From NCBI GenBank assembly GCA_036172665.1, contig CM069870.1, positions 22,170,001 to 22,234,000 of the forward strand: a stretch of DNA of 64,000 nucleotides, read 5' to 3'. Positions 22,991 to 36,400 of the stretch are shown here, piece by piece (within the stretch, counting starts at the first letter, position 1; every line of letters begins with the position of its first letter). Both the position numbers and the translations under genes were made by a program. Under the pieces are notes generated by a model. The model ran no database searches. It saw only the letters and a list, made by a program, of their open reading frames with translations, and was not told where the DNA came from. This DNA comes from Prosopocoilus inquinatus. Its lineage: Eukaryota > Arthropoda > Insecta > Coleoptera > Lucanidae.

Positions 22991-23589
22991 TAATATATAT
23001 AACTTGCTTTTGGGGGTAAATTCAAACTTTTATCTGTCATTAGAAAACATGGTGTATGCATCCTTCACATTTATTTTTTTAGAATTTCGTAATGATTTCC
23101 TATTTTGAGTAATGAAAGAACCGGAACGTCATTTTTATGATAAAAAATGCGATTATATTTGCACGGACACTTCGCGAAAGTGAATTGAATAAATGCAACG
23201 CTCACTTCATACAGGTCTGATTCATTAGGTGGGAGAATACTTCTTTAGGAATTTTAATTTTTTTTTTTGTAATTTCAATCTTGATAGCGAAAATTGTCTT
23301 TCTTCTTTGCGATTGTTTCCCTTTTTCTCTCTTTGTTTTGTTTTTCCATAAATTTTGCGATTGTCATTTGTTTTTCTCGTTTCTTTTTTTTCTTTTATTG
23401 TTAATCACTTAATTGGAAACTCGTTCATTGTATCAGAATAAGAAATGCATGAAAGAAGATACAAAATGCTGCGGATGTTTTTCGTTTTCTTAAAAAGATT
23501 AGAATGTCCATAAACATTCTTGTCCAACACCCGACAAACATGAATTCCCCTTTAATTTGTGAAACATAAATTAATTTTCAAGGTCAAAA

Positions 23590-25320
23590 TCCGATCGTGT
23601 GCAACTCCATATTTTGGCGCCCTCTAGCAGAGGAGTTGGGGCACACAAAAACGGTCAATTATTAAAATTACTTTAAAAAAATTTAAAGAAACAAAGAAAA
23701 GGAAAAAACGCAAAAATTAAAAAAAATTTAAACATTATATTTATTAAACATTTTGTTAAACATTTTCCTTCATTTTCTAAACATTTTCCTACACATTTTT
23801 CAAGTTCCTAGTTGCTACGAGCACCCAAAAACGAGTAACCCAATCTTCTCATCTCACTAAGGACGAAACCGTAACAGCGTACGTAATTTATTTTTTTACC
23901 TAACAAAATTATTAAGTACATAAATTTTTTTATAAAAAATTTGGCACACAAAAATTACAAAACTTTTCTACTTTTAATTGCCGCAGTTAACTGTTCTATT
24001 TTAATCGACGTTTTGCCGTGAAGTTGACGATTTCATCAAAACAGTTCAGACTTTTGGATAGTTTTTTCGAATAATTTTTACTAGATAAGAAACCGTTTCC
24101 CATTAATTCGATGTTTCGCCACGAGGTTGACGGCTTTCCAGAAAAAAAAATGTAAAAATTTTTTCATTCATTTTTCAAACATTTTCCTTCATTTTGAAAA
24201 CATTTTCCTTCACTTTTTTCAAGTTCCTAACTGATGCGAGCTCTCAAAAGCGAGTAACCCAAACAGCGCGAAGCGCTTTCTTCTCATCTGACTAAGGGGG
24301 CCTCTGTTTAGACCCCTCCAGAATGCAAGTAGATGAAGCCAGCTTGTTAATATTAGAAAAAAAGAATCAAAATCACAACAGCAAAATGAACTTAAATTTT
24401 TGAAAAGTTAAAAAGTAAAATGTAATTTGTTCTTTTTTAACCAAATCGTAACAGCTAACAAAATTTATTTGTTTTACTAAGTATTTTAAACATTTTATGA
24501 AAAATTCAGAATACGAAAATTTCAAAATTTTTCTAATTTTAATTGCCGCAGTTAACTGTTCTATTTTAGTTATTTTAGTCGATGTGTTGCCGTGAGGTTG
24601 ACGGCTTCATCAAAACTTCATTAATTTAAAAAAAACTATAAGAAACAAAAAAGCAAAAATTTAAGAAAAATTTAAACATTTTCATTCATTTTTCAAACAT
24701 TTTCCTTCATTTTGCAAACATTTTCCTTCACTTTTTTCAAGTTCCTAACTACTGCGAGCTCTCAAAAACGAGTAATCCAAACAGCGAGAAGCGCTTTCTT
24801 CTCATCTGACTACAGAGACCTCTGTTCAGACCCCTCCAGAATGCAAGTGGGTGAAGCCTTGTTAATAAAATTAGAAAAAAAGAAATAAAATCACAAAAGC
24901 AAAATGAACTTAAATTTCTGAAAAGTTAAGAAGTAAAATGTAATCCGTTTTTTTTTAACCAAACCGTGACAGCTTACAAAATTTATTTTTTTTACTAAGT
25001 ACTTTAAACTTCTTATGAAAAATTTAGCAGAAGAAAATTTCAAAACTTTTCTACTTTTAATTGCCGCAGTTAACTGTTCTGTTTTAGTCGACGTTTCGCA
25101 TTGAGGTTGACGGCTTCATCAAAACAGTTCAGACTTGTGGATAGTGGATAGTTTTCTCGAATAATTTTTACCAGATAGCCATTAATTTTTTTTGTGAAAA
25201 AAATGACAGAACCTGTCTAATGCCCAATAGGCTAATTGCCGCCCGTTGAAGATGGCGCCCGCGTGCACTGCACGTTTTGCACATATGGTTACGGGGGCCC
25301 TAGAAACACATTCACAACAT
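23590..25320. repeat. Three tandem copies of a roughly 550-bp repeat
   Basis: Each copy contains ACATTTTCCTTCA runs, TTTTTCAAGTTCCTA, CGAGTAACCC or CGAGTAATCC, AATTGCCGCAGTTAACTGTT and, on the - strand, a fold TTTTGATGAAGCCGTCAACC ... CACGGC ... AAACGTCGA. A single related copy lies at 52427-53190, and both blocks end in GCACACATGGTTACGGGG or GCACATATGGTTACGGGG. Confidence 0.8.
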
Positions 25321-25573
25321 ACCCAACAACTAACGCGCCCTAGTGGGTTTCTTCCCAACCTTTAGAAATGTTGAAGTGACTTTATAGCTTAAACAGCGAC
25401 ATCATACAATCGCTTTTTGACATAACATTGCATTAGGATTGACAAAAACGATTTGCAACAAAATTTTTTGAAGTTACTTAAGTTACCTATCTTAATCACA
25501 TTATATTATTCGACCCACAAACACCCTCTGTGCATTTTCTATAAAACAAACACAAAAATTTCAAATGACACGT

Positions 25574-25579
25574 TTTATT
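25574..25579 (-). terminator. AATAAA polyadenylation signal
   Basis: AATAAA on the - strand, about 75 bp beyond the stop codon of the 278-aa gene; well placed as its poly(A) signal. Confidence 0.65.
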
Positions 25580-25653
25580 GCATAAATTCTGATTTTGTAA
25601 ACTTCGCAACACCATTACAACATAACAAAAAAAATATATGTGTAGGTACAATT

Positions 25654-25916
25654 CTACTTTTTACTTTTACTCTTCGCGGCGGTTTTAGCTTTCTCGGTGC
25701 GTTTGGTTTTCCCAGCTGTGCTTTTTATTTTCGCAGCGATGCTTTTAGCTTTCTCAGCGGAACTACTTTTAGTTGCCCCAGCAGTTTTCTCATTGTCGGC
25801 GGACTCGTCCTTCTCCTCCGTTTTCTTCTTCTTTTCACACCTGATGTCGCAGTACGCCTCGAACTCTTTCAATTTAACTTCGGCCGTGTCAAGTCTCGAC
25901 AAGAAAATCATGGCGG
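25654..25916 (-). CDS. Unknown 278-aa gene, exon 3 with basic tail
   Basis: After the acceptor ATTGCATTTCAG it encodes AMIFLSRLDTAEVKLKEFEA, then YCDIRCEKKKKTEEKDE and the basic tail ending SKSKK, stop TAG. Confidence 0.75.
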
Positions 25917-26988
25917 CTGAAATGCAATAATTTAGATACGGAGATGTAAAATAAAACATCTACATTGGAAAGAGAGGGCAGGTTAGAGTGGGGATTGAGC
26001 CGTGGTCCCCCACCCCAAAGTGCAACCTGTCTTTAGTAGGCTCCGGCGCGGCGGGTCGATTTCGATTCACATCTCTCCGTTTATTATACTTTTTCGTTTG
26101 TACGTCAACCAATCACAGCCACGCCAATAAAAGCCATAGCGACGATCAGCCAACGCAAGCACTTAAATGCACCCTTCATGGTTCACATCCCTGGTTATAA
26201 TCAAATTTAATCGTCTTATAATTTACCTTCCAGTTGTGTTTCTGTGGTGAGTAATTCTTGGCCAATGTAACGAGCAATAAGTTCGAGATGGGGATGAAGC
26301 CCGGCCCTGTATTTGGCCGCCAGGATTCGCAACAAGAAAATCGATTCTTGCGACAGGGGTTTCCCCCTTTGGAAGGACTCGTGCTCCGCTATCTTGTACA
26401 CGGTGATGAACAATTGCTTCAACTGCTTGCGCACTATTTTCTCCTCGCTTTCTTCGTCTTCGAACTAAAAGATGAACGCGTGGAGTAGCGTTTTCTAATG
26501 ACGTGCATTTATGCACACTCAGAGTGTCTCCATCTTCTTCTAACCTCATGTAATCAAATGAGTTGAAGTATACTCTGAGTGTGCACGTCAGTAGAAAACG
26601 CTATGAGAAAAGCGGAAGGAACGTCATCGTACAAGAAGGTGCATCCTCCTACCTTTTCCGCCCCGAGTATATTTATCATTTGAATTTCACCCTCCTCGAC
26701 TTGCTCCAGAATCCTCAGGAAGCCATCCAGCATGATGGCGTTGTTGATGCGTCTGTTGATTATTGCTTCGACCAGTTGCAGAAAGTATCGCATCGTTTTT
26801 GGTCGCGATTTATAAGCGACCAAATACAAAAGGGTGCCTTGGGTCGTTGTAATTTTGTTTACCCAAACACGAGCCTGTAACAAGTTTTTATTTAGAGAGC
26901 ACATCACGGGGCCAAATAATTCGATTGCGTAATTAGGACCTGTTTGGGCGTTACGCATCATAAAGACCGATGAATAGTGTGCATTCAT
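25654..26988 (-). CDS. Three-exon gene, 278-aa protein of unknown function
   Basis: Exons on the - strand: 26988-26653 (ATG, 112 codons), 26464-26227 and 25916-25654 (TAG). Donors GTAGGA and GTAAAT and acceptors TCTTTTAG and GCATTTCAG keep one frame for 278 residues. The N-terminal two thirds look largely alpha-helical (LVEAIINRRINNAIMLDGFL; SQESIFLLRILAAKY). The last 60 or so residues are Lys/Ala/Ser-rich and resemble a histone H1 tail (AAKIKSTAGKTKRTEKAKTA), suggesting nucleic-acid or nuclear contact, but that is inference from composition. No signal peptide or membrane segment. I do not recognise the family. It is followed upstream, on the same strand, by the giant gene. A MITE sits in its first intron. 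Confidence 0.75.
26227..26464 (-). CDS. Unknown 278-aa gene, exon 2
   Basis: After the acceptor CATCTTTTAG it starts FEDEESEEKIVRKQLKQL and ends TETQLE plus one base, donor GTAAAT. The next exon supplies CC to make Ala. Confidence 0.72.
26488..26601. mobile_element. Small MITE in an intron, TA target site
   Basis: GCGTTTTCTAATGACGTGCA at the left is mirrored by TGCACGTCAGTAGAAAACGC at the right, with TA on both sides (26486-26487 and 26602-26603). 114 bp. It makes up most of intron 1 of the 278-aa gene. Confidence 0.8.
26653..26988 (-). CDS. Unknown 278-aa gene, exon 1
   Basis: Begins MNAHYSSVFMMRNAQTGPNY and ends ...INILGAEK before the donor GTAGGA; 112 codons, phase 0. Confidence 0.75.
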
Positions 26989-27426
26989 ATTACGAAGCTT
27001 CGGCAGTGACCAAAACGTCCGAAGTTTAGTAATACTTCAAAATATATTTGATGTCGCGGCGTTGGCAAAAAATTTTCAGCGCAGACTTTGATTGCACTAA
27101 TGATTGAAGTTTGAAGCTTGCGCAAAATTGTATAGAAATACGTGTGCAAATGGGGGAAGGCCCGACCGAACGGCCTTTTTTGTGATCATAAGATGATGCA
27201 ATCTAACAAAACCAACAAGAAATACTAAACTTTACGGTTTCACCTTCTACAGTGTAAGGTGTACGTAGGTAGAAGCAGGGTCTGGGCAAAAGGGAAGCGG
27301 AACGACTCACTTGGTAAGGCAAAAGGGGAGCGGGGTCAGCGACTTGCGTAAACAAAAACAAGTCGCTAACCTTGACTCTGCCTCTACCTATGTACTTCCT
27401 TTGCAGAATTGTTTTCTTTTTTTCAA
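26989..27426. other. Short intergenic spacer
   Basis: Between the start of the 278-aa gene and the stop of the giant gene, both on the - strand. It holds an imperfect inverted repeat at about 27250-27405 (GTACGTAGGTAGAAGCAGG against CCTCTACCTATGTAC, centred on AGCGACTTG...CAAGTCGCT). No gene. Confidence 0.7.
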
Positions 27427-30400
27427 CTAAACACATTTCATACGAACCTCTGTAATAGCTGCCAATAATCGGCTGCGAATATCTTCATCTTTTAAAGCGT
27501 TACTGGCTTCGTCCACCATAAACCCCAATGCCAAGAGGTAGTCCAAAGGAGTTTCCCTCTCAGAGAAGTCAATGATAGACTCCTGATCGCTCAGCATTCT
27601 CGCCGAAAAAGTCAACCTGTCTTGCTTGTTCAAGTTAAAGCAAGCGTCCCCGGAAAGCGTAATGTTATCCGGTCTGAACCCCCTGGCGAAGCAAACACCT
27701 ATATCATCCGCCTTCACCGGATTATCCTCCTTAGTCCGCATCTGCCTCATCTTCTCCTCCCAGAAGTGCGTTGATCTATGCGGATCGTCTGAGTACACTT
27801 TGGAACCCTTCCTGGCCTGCTCCCCAATCGAATCGACGCTCTGCCTTTGCAAAGAATCTATCTGCGAGTTGAAGAAGTCGTCGTCTTTCGAGAGGCGCGC
27901 CGCGATGGTATCTTTTTTCTCGTACGACTCGAGCAGCTTCTCGAAGACCTCCTTGTCGGTTAGGCCTTTGCGAAAATTGTTGGATATGTTCCGCGTCACC
28001 TCTGGCGGTTCCTTTGCTGCGCGTTCGTGGATTTGCGGTTTGGAAGCTTCTCCTTGGTTAATATCGTCGGCGTTCCGCGCCCCATCCGACGATTTTTTGG
28101 GTGCGGGTTTATGGATTGGCGGTTCGGAAGCTTCTCCTCGGTTAATATCGTCGGCGTTCCGCGCCCCCTCCAACGATTTCTTGGGTACGGGTTTATGGTT
28201 CGGCGGTTCGGAAGCTTCTCCTCGGTTAATATCGTCGGTGTTCCGCGCCCCCTTCGACGATTCTTTTGGTACGCGTTTGTGGATTGGCGGTACGGAAGAT
28301 TTTCCTCGGTTAATATCGTCAGTGTTGCGCGCCCCCTTCGACGATTCTTTTGGTGCGCGTTTATGGATTGGCAGTTCAGGAACTTTTCCTCGGATAATAT
28401 CGACGGCGTTCCGTGCCCCATTCGACGATTTTTTTTGTGCGCCTTTCTGGATTGGCGGTTCGGAAGCTTCTCCTCGGTTAATATCGTCGGCGCTCCGCGC
28501 CCTCTGCGACGATTCTTTTGATGCGAGTTCGTGAATTTGCGGTTCGGAAGCTTCTCCTCGGTTAATATCGTCGGCGCTCCGCGCTCCCTCCGACGATTCT
28601 TTTGGTGCGTGTTCGTGGATTTGCGGTTTGAAAGCTTCTCCTAGGTTAATATCGTCGGCGCTCCGCGCTCCCTCCGACGATTCTTTTGGTGCGTGTTCGT
28701 GGATTTGCGGTTTGAAAGCTTCTCCTAGGTTAATGTCGTCGGAGTTCAGCGCCCCTTTCGACGAATCTTTTGGCGCACGATCCACCTCCTTGCTAATCTG
28801 GCCGGTTACAGATTTCGAAACCACGACGTCTACGATGGACGAGCCGAACGTACCGCTTTCCGTAGTATCGACTTCCTTTCCTATATTGGCGTCTTCGTCG
28901 GGAGGAGCAAACGGTACACTGAACAGAGTATCAGTTTCCGCATCGGGCACCTCTTGTACCGAAATTTGCTTTACAACTTCAGAAGTGAAAGAGTCCATCG
29001 AATTTTTGTCTCTAACCTCATCGAGCGATTCTTCTTTGCAACGGCAGTTGTATTTCATCTCCTTTGACTTCCTCTTCCATCTTCTGGTGCTGGTTGATTT
29101 AGATGTCCCTTTCGATTTTGAAGTCTCCCCTGAAGCAGTCCTTGGCCTTGATCTGAATCTAATTTGGTCCGCCAGGTCTTTTCCAAAGCTTCTCTTGCTT
29201 TCGGATTTTAAGTTCGTCTTTTCTGGACTTCTCCTTTGACGTCCAGAATCGGCTACTTCTTTGACGTGCGATTTTGGATTCTCTCCAGGCCTTGACCTAA
29301 ATCGAATTTGATTTATGTCTGCGATGACTACCGTACTTTCACGTCGTTCGGTGGCGTCAGTTTCGGCCAGGTCTTTTCCAGCACTTCTCTTCCTTTTCGA
29401 TTTTAAGTTGATCTCCTCTAAGCTGCTCCTCTGACGTTCAGAATCACTAGCGTGCGATTTTGAATATTCCCCTGAAGTATTTGACCTTGACCTGAATCGA
29501 ATTTGATTTATCTCTGCGACAGCCACCGTACTTTTACATCGTTCGGGGGCGTCAGGTTCTTTCAGCTCTTCATGAGAGCTTCTTTTCCTTTTTGCTTTTA
29601 AATCGATCTCCTCTAAGCTACTCCTTTGACGTTCGGAAGAATCACTGGCGTACAATTCACGATTTAACGCCTTAGATTTTGAGCGTTTCGAAATATTTGA
29701 GTTGATACTAGATTTCCCAGACCTTGATTTTGACACGCTCACCTCACTGGTCTCTGCAATACTTTTGCGTTTGCGCTTTTCATTGAAGGGGGATTTAAAA
29801 GATCTATCGGATTTGGACTTGTCTGAATGCACTGATCTGGCGTCCTTCGGTATTTTTGATCGTGTTCCTACTTTTCCAAAAGATTCTTCTGAAGTCTTCG
29901 ATTTGAAATCGTCAGACTCTGGCTGCATGAGCTGAGTTGGAAGCCTGGAACTATTAACGTATAGTTCATGGAAGCCATCGCTCGATTCTTCTGAGGGAGT
30001 GTTAGAATTAAGATCTACTGGGTTTCTTGTTGATCCATCTGGATCCATCTGGAAGCTACTGGTGCACAGTTTTGATTTGTCAAGTTCTTTCGCGCTGCTT
30101 CTGCTTTTGGATTTAGTAATCACCAGACGCGATGATGTTGATGAGGACATAGTCCCCAATTCGAATCCAAGAGATTCTTTTTCTTCTAATCTTTGGATTC
30201 GCACCTCTTTTTTGCTTCTGCTATTAAAATCCAACGAAGGGGCAGTTGCGTCTTCTTTTGATTGTCGAGTGTTAATCGCCGCACTTGTTTTGGCAACATC
30301 GGATTGAAGCACGATTTTTTCCTCTGCCACGAAGGCCTTCGGCCCGGCACTCTTTCTATTCATTTCCTTATTTTCTTTGGCGCTCGCTGCTTCAGTCTGA

Positions 30401-33400
30401 ATTGACATAGGAGTGGATTTCGGAGATGCTTGGACGAAATTGGTTTGCTGCTGGTGTTTCGGCTTGCAGGGCATCTTCTTGCCGAGCAAAAGCTCCAAGG
30501 GCATCTCCTTGAAATCCCTATACTGCTTGTAATAGCCCTCTTTCCTCAGCTGCGATTCCAGGAGCACCTTTTCCGCGTAGGCGTGGCACTCGTCCTTTTG
30601 CTTCTTGTAATTCTTCAAGGAGAAACCCAGGGGGCTCGTCGGAAACGACCTGATGACTTCGGGGGGGCACTTGCTTTGGCGCTCTGTTTTGTTGCAAATC
30701 CCCGCCGCCTTTTTCTCGTGCCTACCAACCTTCTTGTCCTTGGCGTCAAGACTATGCCAATATACTTTGGTCTTGTCTGCCCCAGCGGATTTATCTTTAA
30801 CCGAAGAAGACGTTGCCGCGTCCTTTTTAGGCGCAGCGACGGTTTGCGCTCCCTCTTTCTTTTTACCCAACTTCGAAAAACTGGTGAGATTTTGGCCCGC
30901 CTGGGTTTTGGCCGAAGTGGTTTTGATCGAAGAACGGAACATTTCCAATAGGCTTCCCCCTTTCTTAAAAAAATTACGTATGGACGCGGTTCTTTTGCTC
31001 TTGGTGCTCTCGTAACCGCTTTCGGATATTAACGTGGTGCTAACATTTTGGTCGCTCACACCCGTCGATCGTCGTTTTTTATCTGCGTCGCGATGTTTAC
31101 TAGCGTGTTTCGTTGATGACAACTTCTTATCATACTGGACGGTGTTGCTGTACACCAAATACGTTTGGTTCGCTGGCTTGACGTAAGTCGTCGAGGAGTA
31201 CAGCATATTGTAGTTGCAGGTTTTCGGCGGGGAGCGGCGTTGTTTTATAACCTCCAAACTATCCGCACTGAAGTCTTCTTCTTCCTCCTCCTTCTTCTTC
31301 GCGTCTTTGACTTGCGGCGACGCTACTTCCAAAGAATCCGGCTCTTGTTCCGAATTGTCTTCGCTCGGGTTATGTATGTAAAACGGTTCTGGGCGATTGG
31401 CCTTCGGAATCGAGTTGATCTTCAAGTGCCTTGCGGTGTTCGGAAATAAAATCTTGCGGTACGATTTCTCATCAACCCTCGGCGTGGTACACCTGGGCAG
31501 ATCTTCAATTGGAGGCAGTACAAACACATCATTTGCGACAATTTTACTTTCTGTTTCGGGAGGAGGCGATGGGGTCTTCTCGATTTGCAAATGCTTCTCA
31601 ACTTTGGCTAGGAATTTTGAGGGGGTCGTGAAGACGGTGCACGAAGACGACACGGACATCAAGAGAATGTTGGGGTGGCCTTCGCCTGAAAGGGCTTGCA
31701 TGAGATTGCCCCCCTGCTCGTTGAGCAACTGTTTTAAAGTGAGCTTCCTATTCACGCTCTTCTTGGTGGAGACTTCTATTAGCGATTTCGATTTGCCACG
31801 GGCTTCGCTTGGGAGGGCAATTTTGTGTATTTTCAAGCTTTGACTGGATGCGGAAGCGTCTTTTCCTCCTGCGCTTAGGTCTTCGCAGGAACTCGTCCTT
31901 CCGTACAAGGGGCTGGCGACGCTCCATTTTTCTTCGAGCGAGATCGAGCTGCAACTGGATAGAAAACCCTTGTCATTCGAGTATACGCTGGTTAGGGAAT
32001 GAAGGCCGCAGGTCTCCTCGAAATTTTGCTTTCGCCCCCTGCTCTTCTTCGGGCGTCTCTCCTCGACATTGGGCTTTGTGGAAGAAGAGGAATCGTACTT
32101 GTCCACTCGGCTTTCTTCGATCTTCCTTCTCTGCTCGTGCTTTCGCGATCTTAAGCCGGTGGCAAAGTCTCGCGAATCCATGTACTGCTGCACCACGTAC
32201 TTTTTATGCCAAACATGATAGCAATTGCAACAATGTTCCAAGCAGTCGTTGATACTATTGGGCGGATTCTCGTAACGCTCGGTGTTCTTGTATTCGGTGA
32301 CGGTATCTACCGTCGTGGCTAAGGTGCTTTTGGACTGGAACAAGTCGGAAGTCTTTTCTTTGGTTTTGGCATTGGTATTGGCAAAAGCGACGTCCATCTG
32401 AGCCCTGATCGCCTTAAAAATGGAAGGGTACAAGCCGAGGACTTGTTCCAAGTGCCTTTCGAACTTGATGAAGCTTGTGTAATCAACGACTGGGAGAGAC
32501 TGGCGCCTCCCGCTGACGAGCTTGACGTCACTATCGTCCTCAGGTTTTTCATCGTACGCCGTTACTTTAGTGCCAAAAACCCTCTTCAATCTCTCGAAGG
32601 TACTGGGGGCCGGTTTCTTCTTCTGCTTGGTTTTTTCTTTCGGGGGTTTCGCAAATTTCTCAACTATTGCGTTACCATCAGAGTTGGTGGAGTTGGACGG
32701 GTTTTGCTCAGCACCGTAAACCCCCTCGTCACTTTTGGGATGACTTTCAACATGCTGCACGATTGCGTCGCTTGTTTGCAGTGATTTGTCTTCGAATTTT
32801 GTTATTAAACTCGTCTTGTCCTCGGCAAGCTCAACGAAACTAGGCAGTTTCTCTGACGTGTTTTGCTCTTGATCTACGAGCACTTTCGTTGTGCATTCAA
32901 CTTTGGCATCATTTATCACAGTCAAAGGTTCAAAATTCCCTCCCAACAGCGCCTTATCCAATTTGGCTTCCAATTTGACCTTCGTCTTCTTCTTCGCCCT
33001 CTTGGAATCGGTGAGTGCTTTCGTCGCCTTATACTTTTGGAAATAGCTTGAGCTGAACACTTCACCCCTTGAAGAAGAAGATTGCCCAGTCGACGGCGAC
33101 TTCTTGGAATTGCTCGTGCTGGAAGTATTCCCGTAGCTTGAAGATCCGGTGGTTGTAACTGGGCTGGTTAACTCATTGCTTGGCGCCCTTTTCGCCTCTT
33201 CATTTTTCGACGGCTTCGATGAAGCTCCTTTCTGACTGCTGCTGCTTAGCTTGATTATTTTTTTAAAGCGGTTTAGCTTTCGCCCTTCGCAGCAACTTGA
33301 AGTCTCCGTGCTCGAATCCAAGCACTTCTCGGTTTGCAAATGCTTTTCGGATGTCTTGGCGCCGCCGCCGACGTTTAAATTCTTGCTCTGTTCGATCGCA

Positions 33401-36400
33401 CTGTACAAGTAATTGATGACCTCCTTCATTTTGACGATGTCGTCGTTGCTTTCGAAATCGGTTTGAGTGTCTTTTATGTTGGTCGGCGATGCAGCAGGGG
33501 GGTTTTCCGTTTGGTCACGGCGATTTCCGCAATGTCGCGAACTGTCGGTCGAGTGGCTTTCTTCCTTGATGATTTGTAAGGTCGATGATTGAAGCAAACC
33601 CGATTTGCTTATCGGTTTGGCTTGCAGTTTAAATCTGTTGGAGCAAAATTGGTGGTTGTGGTCTTCTCTTTTGGCCTCGCCCCTTTTCCCAAATCCATTT
33701 GGACGTTCCTCTTGGTAGTGCTTCTGTTTTCCGACGAATTTAGTTGCACGCGCGAGCCTTTTCCCCAAAGACCGAAAATACCTTTTCCTCTGCGAACATA
33801 CTTTTGATACTCTCCTATATGTAATTAAAGGCGACGCTTTTTTCCTTTTCAGATGCGCAGACGGTGTGTCATTATCATCTGTGACTTCGATTTTAAAATC
33901 TGGCGGGAGGCTCTCGCAACAATCACCACCCACATCTTCTTTATTTTTCGTGGGGGGTAAACCGAAGCCGAAACTTTCGTTGACTTCAATGGGTGCCAAG
34001 AAGGTCATATGAAGATGGCCTTGCGATTTTTCCGAAACGCTTTTATCCACATCCCCGTCGTTCCTTAACCGTCTGGGTGGTTCAGTTCCGGACACTGTAA
34101 AGCCGACGGTGGCATTGCCGTCATTGGCCGCGGCCCTCGTCGATATTTCCAGAATTTTCTCGCCGGAAACCATGTGGAAAAACGACAGTTTTCTGCTGCA
34201 AGCGTTCTTTTCTTCCACGTCCTTGTTCTTCTTCTCTTTCTTGAATTGAAGTGGTCGCTGCTCCTTCCTCTGCGATTTATAGGCGAAAACTTTTTTGCCG
34301 CCCCCCAACGCCAAACTCGCCCTCTCGACTTTCCTAGAGAACAGAACTTCAGGAAGGGTTTTGGCAAGCGAACGTTCCCTGTACAATTCTTGCACTGGCG
34401 TTACGTTCAGCTGGGTGAAGCTCACTTCCTTTCGAAACAGGCACTTCCTCATGCGCTTCTTCCTATTGGAGGATTTTTCATTTAAAGATCTGAACATGGC
34501 TTCTTCCTCGGAAGTACTGTTGGAATCCTTATTCCTCTCTCGAATTTGTTTTGGCCGCCTTTTTTTTCTTACCTCCGAGCTGGTGCCGCCCACAGTATTA
34601 TTTTGCTTGAACAAATTCAAGATGGCTTCCTTTTCTTTTTCCGAGGAAGGGCGAGGCTTCAGCTTGTAGCTCCTCGTCACATCCGACGCCTGGCTTTCGT
34701 TAATATTCTTATTTGTGGTGCTCGAAACTCGAGTCACCCTGAATCTGTTGCTCGACCGAATAAGATTTTTTTGCGCGCCCAACTTGCACAGTTCTTCGTA
34801 AATTTTCTCTTTGGGCGACTTGATTTGGGTAGTGGGCGGTAACACGGATTTGGCGTGCGCTTTCGCAACCGATTCTGTTTTCCTCCAGTTCACCGACGTG
34901 TCGGATTTGGTCTTGTTTTCTTCCTCCGAGTACTGGCAGACGAGCTCGTATTGCTTTCGCGTGCAGGACTTCGACCATTTTCGATTTACTTGGCGAACGG
35001 TCTTCCGCAAATACTTTTCCGTAATGGTGGAGACGCCTTCCGACCAATGGGAAGCTTTGCCGGGGAGGCCTTTCGGCCAATGGTTTTCGAACGTGGTGGT
35101 CGACAGGCTTAAGGAAGCTCTGGATTTCTTTGGTCTAATCAATTTAGGCGGCAGCCCCATTTTTCTTCCCTCGACGAAAGCGGAGATGTCGAAATTTTGG
35201 AGCAATCGCTTCTTCGATACGTCCGAGGCAGATTTTCTGGATTTCCGCTGCTCGACGTTATCCTCGCCCCCCTTTGACGTGCAGACTTTTTCTTTGGTGA
35301 CCCGGGATTTTGATCTTCTCTTCTGTTTCTCGCCTTGATTGGGGGTAGGAGCAGGCGGTCGCTTTGACCTCAGCGAAGCGCGTTTCCTTTTTTCCGCCTT
35401 TAGTTTCGAAAGCAAATCGTCCGTTAGCTTTAAGCTGGACGTGGAAGGAGCTAGCTTCTCAACGAAATACAATTTCAGAACTGAATTGCTTTTAGATTGG
35501 TCGTTTTCTGCGTTTTGGGGCGGAAGTAATTTTGCAGGCTGATGATTTTGGGCTCTATTTTCTGCGGTGTTTTTGGGTAGAAGTAATTTGGCAGGCTGAA
35601 GCTTTGGGGTCTTCTCCTTAGCACCGATGGGATTTGAATAATCTGCGTCGTCGTTTTTCTTCATGGCCTTCATTCCCGAAGTATTTTCACTTGCTACAGT
35701 TGAGGCTACCTCTAGTTTAGTATGATTCGCCTGGGCAGTCTTCGGACGCCTTCTTCCATCAACCTCCTGCCTTTTATCCTTGAATATAACTTTGATCTCA
35801 TCCTGCGATTTATTTTTTTGGGGATTGTTCTCTTCTGCTACGTTGTTTTCTTTTAAAACATGGCTTTTGGTTTCCCAGTTCTTTTGGGGGCTTGCTTGCT
35901 CCTCAGCAGCTTGCTTGGGGTAACTGCGTTTCTTCGAGTGGCGCATTTTTTTAACTTCTTCTCCATTCTTTCGTTTCTCCTGTGCGTTTTGTCTTGGAAC
36001 GTTGGAGTCACGCTTGATTTCATCATTTTTTTCTTCTGCCTTTTGGTTCTTCTTCTCGCCGGTACCTGCAGACCTATGTTTTCTTCTCGTGCTTCGCTCT
36101 TCCTTGACACCTTCAATTTTCTCCACGTCCTCCTCAGAATTTTCGTGTCGCTTCTTCGGGATTTTTCTTTTGCGGCTGGGTTTCACCGTCACAATTTCTT
36201 CTTGAATCGTCACGTCACTCGTCGGCGAATTATTGTGGATCCTCTCTTTTGATTTCTTGCTCGAGCGGAAGGAGCAATCCACGCTGATTTCCGAGACGGT
36301 TCCTTCCTTGGTCGTATCGCACAGGGTGGATTGGCTGTTGACGCTGTTCCATTGCGAAACGTCGTTTTCTATCCTGTTAATTATAATTGGTTTCGAAATG

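Larger units (their letters stand above)
21417..25653. other. Intergenic, repeats only
   Basis: From the XDH stop to the 3' end of the next gene on the opposite strand. No AATAAA was found close behind the XDH stop; the first clear one is at about 22668. It contains a 29-bp tandem duplication (22412-22469), an inverted-repeat element (22582-22990) and a threefold repeat (23590-25320), plus a truncated copy of the hammerhead family flanks at about 25390-25470 that lacks the ribozyme core. Confidence 0.7.
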
